A stretch of DNA of 64,000 nt from Cedecea lapagei (GTDB taxonomy: Bacteria > Pseudomonadota > Gammaproteobacteria > Enterobacterales > Enterobacteriaceae). The stretch covers positions 372,001-436,000 of the forward strand of contig NZ_LR134201.1 of NCBI RefSeq assembly GCF_900635955.1. Reading direction: 5' to 3'. The notes under the pieces were generated by a model that was given only the letters and a program-made list of their open reading frames with translations, was not told where the DNA came from and ran no database searches. Position 1 is the first letter of the stretch; every line of letters begins with the position of its first letter. Both the position numbers and the translations under genes were made by a program. Positions 8,115-17,307 of this stretch are shown piece by piece.

Positions 8115-9533
8115 TTAAACCACCAACAATGTGCCCTGACGTAATTTGCGCTTATACACCACAGAGGTCAGAACAATAGGGACGATGACCGCAATCACTA
8201 TCGCAATTGCGTAGATGCCCCAGAACTTAGGCTGAATAGAGAGGATACCCGGCAGGCCACCGACGCCGATGCCGTTTGCCATTACGCCGTTCAGTCCGCA
8301 CAGCAGGCCCGCCAGGCCGGAACCCACCATGGCGCACAGCATCGGGAAGTTGTACTTCAGGTTGATCCCGTACATGGCAGGCTCGGTGACGCCGAGATAG
8401 GCCGAGATGGCCGCCGGGACGGAGATTTCACGCTCTTTCTGCTTGCGGCTGCAGATAATGATGCCGACAACCGCAGAAGCCTGGGCAATGTTAGACAGCG
8501 CAATCAGCGGCCAGACCGGCGTGCCGCCCATGCTCTGGATCATCTGCATATCGATGGCCAGCGTGGTCTGGTGAACGCCGGTGATAACCAGCGGGGCGTA
8601 CAGGAAGCCAAACAGCGCGGCGCCCACAGGGGCGAAGCTGCCGGTCATCAGGTGACGAACCGCGAACGCAACGCCGTCGCCAATCATGCGGCCAAATGGC
8701 CCGATCACGGTATGCGCCAGGAAGACGGCCAGAATCAGCGAGCAAACCGGTACGATAACCAGATAAAGGTAATCCGGCACGATGCGTTTGAGGCGAGTTT
8801 CAATAAAGCCGAGCGCCAGGCCCGCCAGCAGCGCCGGGATAACCTGCGCCTGATAGCCCACCTTCTCGATGGTGAACCAGCCGAAGTTCCACACTTCCGG
8901 AATTTTGGTGCCGAGCTCATAGGCGTTCATCAGCTGCGGGGAGACCAGCGTCACGCCCAGCACGATACCGAGAATAGGCGTGCCGCCCATTTTCTTAACC
9001 GCAGACCAGCAAATCCCTACCGGCAGATAGAAGAAGATAGCCTCGCCAATCAGCCACAGGAAGTCGTAGACGGTTTTCAGCGCCGGATACATCTGGGCAA
9101 GGGTCTCCCCGTTGCTCATCGGCAGGTCGCCAATCACGTTGCGGAAGCCGAGGATCAAACCCCCGCTAATCAGCGCGGGCAGCAGCGGGAAGAAGATCTC
9201 TGCGAAGTGGGAGATCAGCTGTTCGTGCCATTTCATGTTTTGGCGGGCCGCCGTTTTGGCCTGCTCTTTGTCGGCGGAGTCGAGCCCGGTCGTGGCAATC
9301 AACGCCTTGTAGTAATCATCCACTTCGGTACCGATAACCACCTGGAACTGGCCGGCATTGGTAAAGCAGCCTTTCACCATCGGCAGGTTTTCGATCTCTT
9401 TAGGATGGGCATTTTCGGGATGGTTCAGTACAAAACGAAGTCGGGTAATACAGTGGCTGACGGTGGCGATATTCTCGCGCCCGCCCACCAGTTCAATCAG
9501 CTTATCTATGTCTTGTTGTTTTACTTTGCTCAT
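8115..9533 (-). CDS. treB: PTS trehalose transporter subunit IIBC
   Basis: An inner-membrane phosphotransferase permease that imports trehalose as trehalose 6-phosphate. The EIIB domain comes first, with phosphorylated Cys28 in VSHCITRLRFVL, then the multi-spanning EIIC domain with GVTEPAMYGINLKYNFP. The ATG at 9533 (MSKVKQQDID) matches the E. coli start and has AGGTG upstream; a GTG three codons earlier is less likely. It needs the glucose EIIA, which is not in this window. A TreR operator lies 67 bp upstream. Confidence 0.96.
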   Translation of the reverse strand: MSKVKQQDIDKLIELVGGRENIATVSHCITRLRFVLNHPENAHPKEIENLPMVKGCFTNAGQFQVVIGTEVDDYYKALIATTGLDSADKEQAKTAARQNMKWHEQLISHFAEIFFPLLPALISGGLILGFRNVIGDLPMSNGETLAQMYPALKTVYDFLWLIGEAIFFYLPVGICWSAVKKMGGTPILGIVLGVTLVSPQLMNAYELGTKIPEVWNFGWFTIEKVGYQAQVIPALLAGLALGFIETRLKRIVPDYLYLVIVPVCSLILAVFLAHTVIGPFGRMIGDGVAFAVRHLMTGSFAPVGAALFGFLYAPLVITGVHQTTLAIDMQMIQSMGGTPVWPLIALSNIAQASAVVGIIICSRKQKEREISVPAAISAYLGVTEPAMYGINLKYNFPMLCAMVGSGLAGLLCGLNGVMANGIGVGGLPGILSIQPKFWGIYAIAIVIAVIVPIVLTSVVYKRKLRQGTLLVV

Positions 9534-9599
9534 AAATGACACCTGGGTAGGAGGTAATGACCTGTTGTAAGGGTAGCCAGGATTCTATTTCTCTAAAAT

Positions 9600-9611
9600 G
9601 GGAACGTTCCC
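9600..9611. promoter_or_regulatory. TreR operator
   Basis: A perfect 12-bp palindrome, GGGAACGTTCCC, sits between treR and treB. It matches the LacI/GalR-type operator recognised by TreR. Repression is relieved by trehalose 6-phosphate in E. coli. Confidence 0.75.
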
Positions 9612-9652
9612 GAAATCGGGCGAAGATCACAAAATCCCGTTCAGGGGCGGTT

Positions 9653-10600
9653 TTATTGCAGGTGACTTGGGATGACGATCTGCCGCAGCTGTTGGCCCTG
9701 AGAGATCTGGCCGATCAGCTGTAAAGCCGCGGCGCGGCCCGCTTCGGCGTAGCCAGGGTCAACGGTGATGATTTCAGGATGCAGAAACTTCATCAGCGGC
9801 GTGTTCCCCACGCTCGCCAGCTGAATATCGCTGAGGTTTTGCTGCTGGAGATATTTGCTTGCGCCCAGGGCCAGCGTATCCGTGGCGCACAGCAGGGCGG
9901 TGGTTTCCGGGGTCAACACTTCAGCCACGTGCTCGTAACCTTGCTTCATGGCGAGGCCGGGCAGAGCGGCGTTAGGCGTAATATCGTGGTCCTGGCAAAA
10001 AGCGAGATAGGCCTGATGGCGACGGTAGCCGGTGGTCACGTCGCCGTGCGGCACGCCGAGAAAACTGATGTTGCGGTGACCCTGCTGATACAGCGTGGAC
10101 ATCAGGATCTGAATGGCGCCTTCGTCGTCGTAACACACCGAAGCAAAGCCTTGCGCGTCGCGCGCCAGCAGCACCAGCGAGGAGCGCCAGGGCTGCAGAA
10201 TTTTCTCGCTGATGCCGGTGAAGCCAAACAGAATTACGCCGTCGATGTTGCGGCGGCGCAGCATGCCAAGGTGTTCCTCAACCATCTCCGGCGAAAACTG
10301 GCTCTCCATCATAATCGGGTCATAGCCCTGTTCGTAAAGGCAGGGCAGCATGGTTTGTACCGCCAGGTTCTCCGACAGCGAATCCAGACGGGTCACGATA
10401 ATGGCGACCACCTTATCGCTTTGCCCACGCATGGCGCGCGCCGAGCGGGAAGGGGAGAACTCGTGCTGCTGCATTACCGCCTCAACCCGTTCACGCGTGC
10501 GGGCGCTGACGCCGTTTTCGTTGTTCAAAACGCGAGAGACGGTAGATTTCCCGACGCCGCTAAGGCGGGCAATATCTTTAATGGTAAGACGACTTTGCAT
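9653..10600 (-). CDS. treR: Trehalose operon repressor
   Basis: A 315-residue LacI-family protein. The N-terminal helix-turn-helix (IKDIARLSGVGKSTVSRVLN, residues 7-26) is followed by a hinge helix and a periplasmic-binding-protein-like domain. Length and synteny (treR-treB-treC on one strand) match E. coli. It binds the palindrome at 9600 and responds to trehalose 6-phosphate. The gap to treB (about 120 bp) suggests separate transcription of treBC. Confidence 0.95.
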   Translation of the reverse strand: MQSRLTIKDIARLSGVGKSTVSRVLNNENGVSARTRERVEAVMQQHEFSPSRSARAMRGQSDKVVAIIVTRLDSLSENLAVQTMLPCLYEQGYDPIMMESQFSPEMVEEHLGMLRRRNIDGVILFGFTGISEKILQPWRSSLVLLARDAQGFASVCYDDEGAIQILMSTLYQQGHRNISFLGVPHGDVTTGYRRHQAYLAFCQDHDITPNAALPGLAMKQGYEHVAEVLTPETTALLCATDTLALGASKYLQQQNLSDIQLASVGNTPLMKFLHPEIITVDPGYAEAGRAAALQLIGQISQGQQLRQIVIPSHLQ

Positions 10601-10780
10601 TGCTGTTCTTTTCCCTGGCGGCCACGGTGCGTAGAGGCTTGTTATTAATCAGATCGTGGCGGCAAACGACGCAGTGATTGTCACTCGTTTGCCACCAATC
10701 TGTAATCCGGATTCTTTAGAATATACTTACAAAGAGTAAAATTTTAACGCCGTATTCTGTTCCCACCATGGGCAAAATCT

Positions 10781-10815
10781 GGTTTACAAAAGGTTTAGTT
10801 TTACGGGCGTAGTAT
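10781..10815 (+). promoter_or_regulatory. PhoP box and promoter of mgtA
   Basis: GGTTTA-CAAAA-GGTTTA at 10781-10797 is a direct repeat fitting the PhoP consensus (GTTTA N5 GTTTA). A -10-like TAGTAT follows at 10810-10815, the 12-bp distance typical of PhoP-activated promoters. This predicts activation under low magnesium. Confidence 0.8.
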
Positions 10816-10880
10816 ACCTGGCATTCTCATTATGCCAGAAGGCGTAATGCTATTTATCTTTCAACGCTACCGGAGATGAC

Positions 10881-10931
10881 ATGGAACCCGATCCCAGTCC
10901 TCACCCTGAAGTAACAGGAATTTTCCGGTAA
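10881..10931 (+). CDS. mgtL: mgtA leader peptide MgtL
   Basis: A 16-codon open frame follows the PhoP box by 83 bp with a CGGAGATGAC ribosome site. It reads MEPDPSPHPEVTGIFR. The acidic-proline start (EPDP) and Pro at positions 3, 5, 7 and 9 match the known MgtL peptide, whose translation senses low Mg2+ and proline and decides read-through into mgtA. The basic second half known in E. coli MgtL (RRRLKLFR) is absent here; only the final FR is kept. Confidence 0.8.
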   Translation: MEPDPSPHPEVTGIFR

Positions 10932-10944
10932 GCCACAGGTTAAC

Positions 10945-10978
10945 GCCCGCTGCCTTACCGGTTTTGTAAGGCAGTGGC
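10945..10978 (+). promoter_or_regulatory. mgtA leader hairpin
   Basis: GCCCGCTGCCTTAC pairs with GTAAGGCAGTGGC around a seven-base loop, and a run of Ts begins about ten bases later (10988). It sits in the 156-nt leader between mgtL and mgtA, where E. coli and Salmonella have a Mg2+-responsive switch and Rho-dependent stop. Which alternative fold it belongs to cannot be decided here. Confidence 0.55.
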
Positions 10979-11087
10979 GAACTCTTCTTTTTTTACGTCC
11001 CTGCTTGTTGATGCTCTTCTGCCCGGCGAGGACTCTTCACGCCTGCAGAAAACTCAGGTACCGCTCAAGACGGTGCTAAGGACGTTT

Positions 11088-13808
11088 ATGCAATTTAAAA
11101 ACCTGACTCGCCAGCTGATGTCCCAGCTGAGCCGCCACCTGCCACGCCGTCTGGTACAGCGCGATCCCATGCCGGATGGCAACGTTGTGGCGAAAGCCGC
11201 CGATATTCCGGCGACGCTGACCCAGGCCTGCCTGAAATATGCCGCCGCCAGCGAAGAGCAACTCTACCTTGAGTTTGGCAGTCGTCATCCGGAAGGACTC
11301 AATGAACGTGAAGTGGAAAAGGCACGAGAAGCTCATGGCCTGAACCAGATCCCGGCGCAGAAACCGGCGCCGTGGTTTGTCCACCTCTGGGTCTGCTACC
11401 GTAACCCGTTCAACCTGCTGCTGACGGCGCTGGGTATCTTCTCCTATGCCACCGAAGACGACCTGTTCGGCGCAAGCGTTATCGCCCTGATGGTAGTGAT
11501 TTCCACGCTGCTGAACTTCATTCAGGAAACTCGCTCCACCCGCGCGGCAGATGCGCTGAAGGCGATGGTCAGCAATACGGCGACGGTGCTGCGCGTCATT
11601 AACGAGCAGGGCGAATACGCCTATGTTGAAGTCCCGCTCGACCAGCTGGTGCCGGGCGATATCGTTAAGCTTTCGGCGGGCGACATGATCCCGGCCGATC
11701 TGCGCGTGATGCAGGCGCGTGACCTGTTCGTAGGGCAGGCTTCGCTCACCGGAGAATCGCTGCCGGTCGAGAAAGTGGCCGTCAGCCGCCAGCACGATCA
11801 GCACAACCCGCTGGAGTGCGACAACCTCTGCTTTATGGGCACCAACGTCGTCAGCGGCACGGCGCTGGCGATGATTATCGCCACCGGCGGTAATACCTGG
11901 TTCGGGCAGCTGGCCGGGCGGGTTACTCAGCAGGAGAGCGAGCCTAACGCCTTCCAGCGCGGTATTAGCCGCGTCAGCTGGCTGCTGATCCGCTTTATGC
12001 TGGTGATGGTGCCGGTAGTGCTGCTGATTAACGGTTTCACCAAAGGTGACTGGTGGGAAGCGGCGCTGTTCTCGCTCTCCGTTGCCGTTGGCCTGACGCC
12101 GGAAATGCTGCCGATGATCGTCACCTCGACGCTGGCGCGCGGGGCGGTCAAGCTGTCGAAACAAAAGGTCATTGTTAAACACCTCGATGCTATCCAGAAC
12201 TTCGGCGCGATGGACATCCTGTGTACCGATAAAACCGGTACCCTGACGCAGGACCGCATCGTGCTGGAAACCCACACCGATGTCTTCGGCGAGCAGAGCG
12301 ATCGCGTGCTGCACACCGCCTGGCTGAACAGCCACTATCAAACAGGGCTCAAAAACCTGCTGGATGTGGCGGTGCTCGAAGGCGTTGAGGCTGACCACGC
12401 CCGAACGGCGGTAGCCCGCTGGCATAAAGTGGATGAAATCCCCTTCGACTTTGACCGTCGCCGCATGTCGGTTGTGGTCTCCGAGCAGTCTGACGTCCAT
12501 CAGCTTATCTGCAAAGGCGCGCTGCAGGAGATCCTCAACGTCTGTACTCACGTGCGCCACGGCGAGGAGATTGTTCCGCTCAGCGAAGGAATGCTCAAAC
12601 GTATTCGCGGCGTCACCGACGCGCTGAATAGCCAGGGCCTGCGCGTGGTTGCCGTAGCGACCAAATTCCTGCCTGCCCGCAGCGCAGACTACAGCCGCGT
12701 GGATGAGTCTGACCTGATCCTCGAAGGCTACATTGCCTTCCTCGATCCTCCTAAAGAGACCACTGCGCCAGCGTTAAAAGCGCTGAAGGCCAGCGGTATT
12801 GCGGTAAAAATTCTTACCGGCGACAGCGAGCTGGTCGCGGCTAAAGTGTGCCGTGAGGTCGGGCTGGAGGTCGGTGACCTGATTATTGGCAGCGACATCG
12901 AAGAGATGAGCGATGAAGAGCTGTCGCGTGTTTCGCTGCAAACCACGCTGTTTGCCCGCCTGACGCCGATGCACAAAGAGCGTATCGTCCGCCTGCTGCG
13001 CGGCGAAGGGCACGTTGTGGGCTTTATGGGGGACGGCATTAACGATGCCCCGGCCCTGCGAGCGGCAGATATCGGTATTTCCGTCGACGGCGCGGTGGAT
13101 ATCGCCCGTGAAGCCGCCGATATTATCCTGCTGGAAAAAAGCCTGATGGTGCTGGAGGAGGGCGTGATCGAAGGCCGCCGTACCTTCGCCAATATGCTCA
13201 AGTACATCAAGATGACCGCCAGCTCCAACTTCGGTAACGTCTTCAGCGTGCTGGTGGCCAGCGCCTTCCTGCCGTTCCTGCCGATGCTGCCTATCCACCT
13301 GCTGATTCAGAACCTGATGTACGATGTCTCTCAGGTAGCGATTCCGTTTGATAACGTCGATGATGAGCAAATCAAACAGCCGCAGCGCTGGAACCCGGCC
13401 GATCTGGGGCGCTTTATGGTCTTCTTCGGGCCGCTAAGCTCGATCTTCGATATCGTCACTTTCGGCGTGATGTGGTGGATTTTCAAAGCCAACACCCCTG
13501 AAGCGCAGACGCTGTTCCAGTCCGGCTGGTTTGTGGAGGGCCTGCTGTCGCAAACACTGATTGTGCACATGATCCGTACCCGCCGCATTCCGTTCCTGCA
13601 AAGCCGCCCGGCGTGGCCGCTGATGGTCATGACGCTGCTGGTGATGGCGCTCGGGATTGCGCTGCCGTTCTCGCCGCTGGCCGAGTATCTGCACCTGCAG
13701 GCGCTGCCGCTGAGCTACTTCCCGCTGCTGGTGGTGATTCTGGCGGGTTACGTGATGCTGACCCAGGCCGTGAAAGGCTTCTACAGCCGCCGCTACGGCT
13801 GGCAGTAA
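11088..13808 (+). CDS. mgtA: Magnesium-importing P-type ATPase
   Basis: A 906-residue P3B-type ATPase of the inner membrane that imports Mg2+ under limitation. It shows the actuator TGES motif, the phosphorylated Asp in DKTGTLT (about residue 380), the MGDGINDAPAL hinge motif and about ten membrane helices. The start MQFKNLTRQL at 11088 has AAGGA upstream and matches the family; the frame is open 38 codons further 5' but that part is leader. Control is by PhoP and the mgtL leader. Confidence 0.97.
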   Translation: MQFKNLTRQLMSQLSRHLPRRLVQRDPMPDGNVVAKAADIPATLTQACLKYAAASEEQLYLEFGSRHPEGLNEREVEKAREAHGLNQIPAQKPAPWFVHLWVCYRNPFNLLLTALGIFSYATEDDLFGASVIALMVVISTLLNFIQETRSTRAADALKAMVSNTATVLRVINEQGEYAYVEVPLDQLVPGDIVKLSAGDMIPADLRVMQARDLFVGQASLTGESLPVEKVAVSRQHDQHNPLECDNLCFMGTNVVSGTALAMIIATGGNTWFGQLAGRVTQQESEPNAFQRGISRVSWLLIRFMLVMVPVVLLINGFTKGDWWEAALFSLSVAVGLTPEMLPMIVTSTLARGAVKLSKQKVIVKHLDAIQNFGAMDILCTDKTGTLTQDRIVLETHTDVFGEQSDRVLHTAWLNSHYQTGLKNLLDVAVLEGVEADHARTAVARWHKVDEIPFDFDRRRMSVVVSEQSDVHQLICKGALQEILNVCTHVRHGEEIVPLSEGMLKRIRGVTDALNSQGLRVVAVATKFLPARSADYSRVDESDLILEGYIAFLDPPKETTAPALKALKASGIAVKILTGDSELVAAKVCREVGLEVGDLIIGSDIEEMSDEELSRVSLQTTLFARLTPMHKERIVRLLRGEGHVVGFMGDGINDAPALRAADIGISVDGAVDIAREAADIILLEKSLMVLEEGVIEGRRTFANMLKYIKMTASSNFGNVFSVLVASAFLPFLPMLPIHLLIQNLMYDVSQVAIPFDNVDDEQIKQPQRWNPADLGRFMVFFGPLSSIFDIVTFGVMWWIFKANTPEAQTLFQSGWFVEGLLSQTLIVHMIRTRRIPFLQSRPAWPLMVMTLLVMALGIALPFSPLAEYLHLQALPLSYFPLLVVILAGYVMLTQAVKGFYSRRYGWQ

Positions 13809-13819
13809 TCCCAAAAAAT

Positions 13820-13844
13820 GGCGAGATGTGATCCACGTCTCGCC
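13820..13844. terminator. Hairpin downstream of mgtA
   Basis: GGCGAGATGTG and CACGTCTCGCC form a stem with a three-base loop. A T run is present only on the minus-strand side (AAAAAA before the stem on plus). It is a strong structure but an imperfect terminator for mgtA. Confidence 0.45.
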
Positions 13845-13923
13845 GCCGCCTTGCTGAAAAATCCTTCACGTGATAACAGATTGTTTTTGCTGTTTTCTGG
13901 CCCGTCACGTGAAAGGATTATCC

Positions 13924-16314
13924 ATGTTCAAATCGCTTCGTTTCAGCCTGCTGGCCGCAGGTATCGCCGTCGCCTGCCAGGCGCAGGCCGCCCCGGCCGG
14001 GGACTTACCGCTCATGCCATGGCCGCAGCAGGTGGAGCTCCCGGCAACCCAGGGGGCTTTGCCGCTGACCAATGCAATTTCTATCGCTATTAGCGGCGAC
14101 AAGCTGGACGGCGCCGTTGACCGCTGGCGTCAGCGCATCAGCCTGCAGACCGGCTGGCAGCTGCAGCCCGCGCAGCCACAGCCGGCAAAGCCTACCATCA
14201 CCATCCAGATCAAACAGGCCGTTGATCCTCTGCCTAAGGCAAACAGTGATGAAAGCTATGCATTAAGCGTCACCGCGGACGGGGTTAAGCTCACCGCTAA
14301 TACGCGCTTTGGTGCGATGCGCGGTATGGAGACCGTACTTCAGCTGATTCAAAATGGCCCGCAAAATACCTCGATTCCTTATGTAGAAATTAAAGATGTG
14401 CCGCGCTTCCCGTGGCGCGGGCTGCTGCTTGATTCGGCTCGCCACTTTATGCCGGTGAACGACATCCTGCGCCAGCTGGACGGCATGGCCGCCGCCAAGC
14501 TTAACGTCTTCCACTGGCATCTGACGGACGATCAGGGCTGGCGTTTCGCCTCAACCCATTATCCGAAGCTGCAGCAGCTGGCGAGCGACGGGCAATTTTA
14601 TACTCAGGAGCAGATGAAGCAGGTTGTACGCTATGCCACCTCGCTGGGCATCCGCGTGGTGCCGGAGATCGACCTGCCAGGGCACGGTTCGGCGCTGGCG
14701 GTGGCCTACCCTGAGCTGATGAGCGCGCCGGGGCCTTACCAGATGGAGCGTAACTGGGGAGTCCTGAAGCCGCTGCTGAACCCGGCCAATGAAGCCGCCT
14801 ACAAGTTTGTGGATACCCTGATTGACGAAGTTACCGCTATTTTCCCTGACAGTTATCTGCATATCGGCGGCGATGAGGTAGATGATACCCAGTGGAAAGA
14901 AAACGCCGCTATCCAGCAGTTTATGCGGCAGCACAATCTGGCGGACTCCCACGGGCTGCAAACCTATTTCAACCAGCGGCTGGAGAAGATCCTCGAAAAG
15001 CATAAGCGCCAGATGATGGGCTGGGACGAGATTTACCATCCGGATCTGCCGAAGAACATCCTGATCCAGTCCTGGCAGGGGCAGGATTCGCTGGGAGCTA
15101 TCGCCGCTAACGGCTACAAAGGGATTCTGTCGACGGGCTTTTACCTCGACCAGCCACAGTCCACAGCTTACCACTACCGTAATGAAGTACTGCCGGCAGG
15201 GCTGAACGGCGTGGACCATATCAATGAGGCAGACAGCGCACAAAGCTGGTTCTTCAGTATGCCCCGCCTGAAAGGCAGCGCCGTAGAGGGCAGCTTCACG
15301 CTGGTGAAAAGCGACGGCGGCTGGCGCGGTTTTATCGACTTCAAGGGCAAATCCCGCCGTGCGGTTCACGATGTGAAATGGCTGAACCCAACCCAGGTGA
15401 CCTTCACGGTGGACACGTGGATGGGGGAAACTCGCCCCGTGGTGACGCTGGAAAACGACAAACTTAACGGCTATTTCATCGTGGGCAACGTGCGCTATCC
15501 GGCCACCGGGCAGAAGCTGGAAGGTATTCCGGACGGCAAACAGCCTGTGGTCCCAACCGAAGCGCAGATGAGCAATATTCTCGGCGGTGAAGCGGCCCTG
15601 TGGGCGGAAAACGTGATCTCTCCGCTGCTGGACATCAAGCTCTGGCCTCGCACCTTTGCCGTGGCCGAGCGCCTGTGGTCGGCTAAAGATGTGACGGACG
15701 TGGATAATATGTACCAGCGCATGCAGGCGATTGATGCCTGGTCGACGGTCTCCGTTGGTCTGCGCCAGCACGCTGAGTCCGTCATCCAGCTGACTCGCCT
15801 CGCCGGTACGCCGGAGATTATGCCGCTGCAGATCCTCGCTCAGGCTATTGAACCCGCGCAGTACTACACGCGTCAGCACCTGAAGTTCCAGGCCGGAAAC
15901 TACAATCATTTCGAGCCGCTCAACCGCTTTGCCGATGCCTTAGGCGCAGAAAGCGGCCAGGTCAGGGCGATTAACGGCTGGGTGGATAAGCTGATTGCCG
16001 ATCCGGAAGACAGCAATAGCGCAGAGGCGCTACGCCATATCTTCTCCCGCTGGCAGAGCAATACCCCGGACGTCCTGGCGCTGATCGACGGCAACTACGT
16101 GTTAAAACCGCTCAGGCCGGTTGCCGGGGACGTGGATAAGCTTGCCGGGCTGGGCCTCAGGCTGACGGATCTGGTGGCGAAGCAAGGATCGCTCAGCGAT
16201 GACGAGCTTAAGGCCATTCAGGCTCAGCTGGATGCGGCGGCGCAAACGCGTGACGAAGTGGTGATTGCGGCGGTCTACCCGCTGGAAAAACTGCTGCGGG
16301 CCGTTGTGAAGTAA
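13924..16314 (+). CDS. Beta-N-acetylhexosaminidase, GH20, exported
   Basis: A 796-residue glycoside hydrolase. A signal peptide (MFKSLRFSLLAAGIAVACQAQA, cleavage near residue 22) sends it to the periplasm or outside. The GH20 N-terminal domain (about 25-155) precedes the barrel, with substrate-assisted catalysis residues Asp317-Glu318 in HIGGDE. A beta-rich insert is seen at about 460-540. The start is set by AAGGAT upstream and by the signal peptide. It removes terminal GlcNAc/GalNAc from chitobiose-like or glycan substrates; the real substrate is unknown. It lies alone between mgtA and ridA. Confidence 0.9.
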   Translation: MFKSLRFSLLAAGIAVACQAQAAPAGDLPLMPWPQQVELPATQGALPLTNAISIAISGDKLDGAVDRWRQRISLQTGWQLQPAQPQPAKPTITIQIKQAVDPLPKANSDESYALSVTADGVKLTANTRFGAMRGMETVLQLIQNGPQNTSIPYVEIKDVPRFPWRGLLLDSARHFMPVNDILRQLDGMAAAKLNVFHWHLTDDQGWRFASTHYPKLQQLASDGQFYTQEQMKQVVRYATSLGIRVVPEIDLPGHGSALAVAYPELMSAPGPYQMERNWGVLKPLLNPANEAAYKFVDTLIDEVTAIFPDSYLHIGGDEVDDTQWKENAAIQQFMRQHNLADSHGLQTYFNQRLEKILEKHKRQMMGWDEIYHPDLPKNILIQSWQGQDSLGAIAANGYKGILSTGFYLDQPQSTAYHYRNEVLPAGLNGVDHINEADSAQSWFFSMPRLKGSAVEGSFTLVKSDGGWRGFIDFKGKSRRAVHDVKWLNPTQVTFTVDTWMGETRPVVTLENDKLNGYFIVGNVRYPATGQKLEGIPDGKQPVVPTEAQMSNILGGEAALWAENVISPLLDIKLWPRTFAVAERLWSAKDVTDVDNMYQRMQAIDAWSTVSVGLRQHAESVIQLTRLAGTPEIMPLQILAQAIEPAQYYTRQHLKFQAGNYNHFEPLNRFADALGAESGQVRAINGWVDKLIADPEDSNSAEALRHIFSRWQSNTPDVLALIDGNYVLKPLRPVAGDVDKLAGLGLRLTDLVAKQGSLSDDELKAIQAQLDAAAQTRDEVVIAAVYPLEKLLRAVVK

Positions 16315-16319
16315 GGGCA

Positions 16320-16346
16320 AAAAAATAGCCCTGCATAGGCAGGGCT
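16320..16346 (-). terminator. Terminator of ridA
   Basis: On the minus strand AGCCCTGC pairs with GCAGGGCT and is followed by a T run (AAAAAAA at 16319-16325 on plus). Confidence 0.8.
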
Positions 16347-16369
16347 ACAAGCAAACGCGCAGCAGCGAA

Positions 16370-16756
16370 TTAGCGGCGAACGGCAATGGCTTCGATTTCG
16401 ATTTTAACGTCTTTCGGCAGACGAGCGACTTCAACGCAGGAGCGGGCCGGGAAGGTGGCTTTATGCTCGGTGAAGAAGGCTTCATAGGCGGCGTTAACGG
16501 TCGCGAAATCGTTCAGATCTTTAACGAATACGGTGGTTTTCACTATATCGCCCACTTTCAGGCCCGCTGACTCAACGATAGCCTTCACGTTTTCCAGGGA
16601 CTGACGAGCCTGAGCGGCTACGTCTTCCGGTACGTCACCGGTTTTAGGATCAACCGGGATCTGACCGGAGGTGATGATCATGCTGCCGAGATCGACACCC
16701 TGAACATAAGGACCGATAGCGGCCGGTGCGTTTTCCGTGCTAAGCGTGCGTGACAT
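16370..16756 (-). CDS. ridA: 2-iminobutanoate/2-iminopropanoate deaminase
   Basis: A 128-residue YjgF/YER057c/UK114 protein that hydrolyses reactive enamine/imine products of PLP enzymes such as threonine dehydratase. The active-site Arg105 is in FPARSCVEVARLP. Length and position downstream of pyrBI match E. coli. It follows pyrI on the same strand but has its own ribosome site (GGAGAGAATG); its start lies 73 bases beyond the restored pyrI stop. Confidence 0.97.
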   Translation of the reverse strand: MSRTLSTENAPAAIGPYVQGVDLGSMIITSGQIPVDPKTGDVPEDVAAQARQSLENVKAIVESAGLKVGDIVKTTVFVKDLNDFATVNAAYEAFFTEHKATFPARSCVEVARLPKDVKIEIEAIAVRR

Positions 16757-16828
16757 TCTCTCTCCTCAGTATTAGATACAAACTCCCAACCATTATAGGG
16801 ACGGGAGCCTGCTTGTCATTAGTGCCCG

Positions 16829-17291
16829 TTAATCTACCAGAACTACGTGACGGGCAAATTCTTTCTCGCAGTATTTGCACTTCAGGCTGATATCGTCGGC
16901 ACGCTGCTTCACGGCGAACGAGGGAGGCTACCGGCTCGTTGTGGCTGATGCAGTTGGTATTCGGGCAGAGCAGAACTTTCTCGATGCGCTCCGGCAGGCT
17001 TGGCGTACTTTTCCCCACCACTTCATATTCGTCGATGCGGTTTACCGTCGCATTAGGGGCATACAGCGCCAGCTGATTTACCTGCTCGTCGGTCAGGAAG
17101 GTATTCTCAATTTTAATCAGATCCTTGCGGCCCAGCTCGCGGGACGGAAGGTTCAGGCCAATGGTAATGCGCTGGTCGGTTTTGGTCAGCTGGAACAGCG
17201 TCAGCAGCTTAAAGCCTATCTGAGCCGGAATGTGGTCGATAACGGTGCCGCGCTTGATGGCTTCAACCTGTAATTTATTATCGTGCGTCAT
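16829..17291 (-). pseudogene. pyrI: Aspartate carbamoyltransferase regulatory chain, frameshifted
   Basis: The first 122 residues follow PyrI (MTHDNKLQVEAIKRGTVIDH), including the first zinc Cys pair (CPNTNC). At GTA-GCC-TCCC-TCG (plus-strand GGG at 16922-16924) one extra C shifts the frame, and translation would continue out of frame into the ridA start, ending at 16740. Removing one base restores FAVKQRADDISLKCKYCEKE with the second zinc Cys pair and a stop at 16829. That gives 153 residues, exactly the family length. It is either a real lesion or a homopolymer sequencing error. Confidence 0.85.
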
Positions 17292-17307
17292 CTTGTTGTC
17301 CTCTCAC

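Noticed and set aside
9615..9660. CRP-like site near treB (GATCACAAAAT)
   Set aside because: Only one half-site fits. The other half does not match TGTGA-N6-TCACA well enough to call.
11076..12560. 494-codon minus-strand frame inside mgtA
   Set aside because: A high-G+C shadow of mgtA, which is fully conserved across the same interval.
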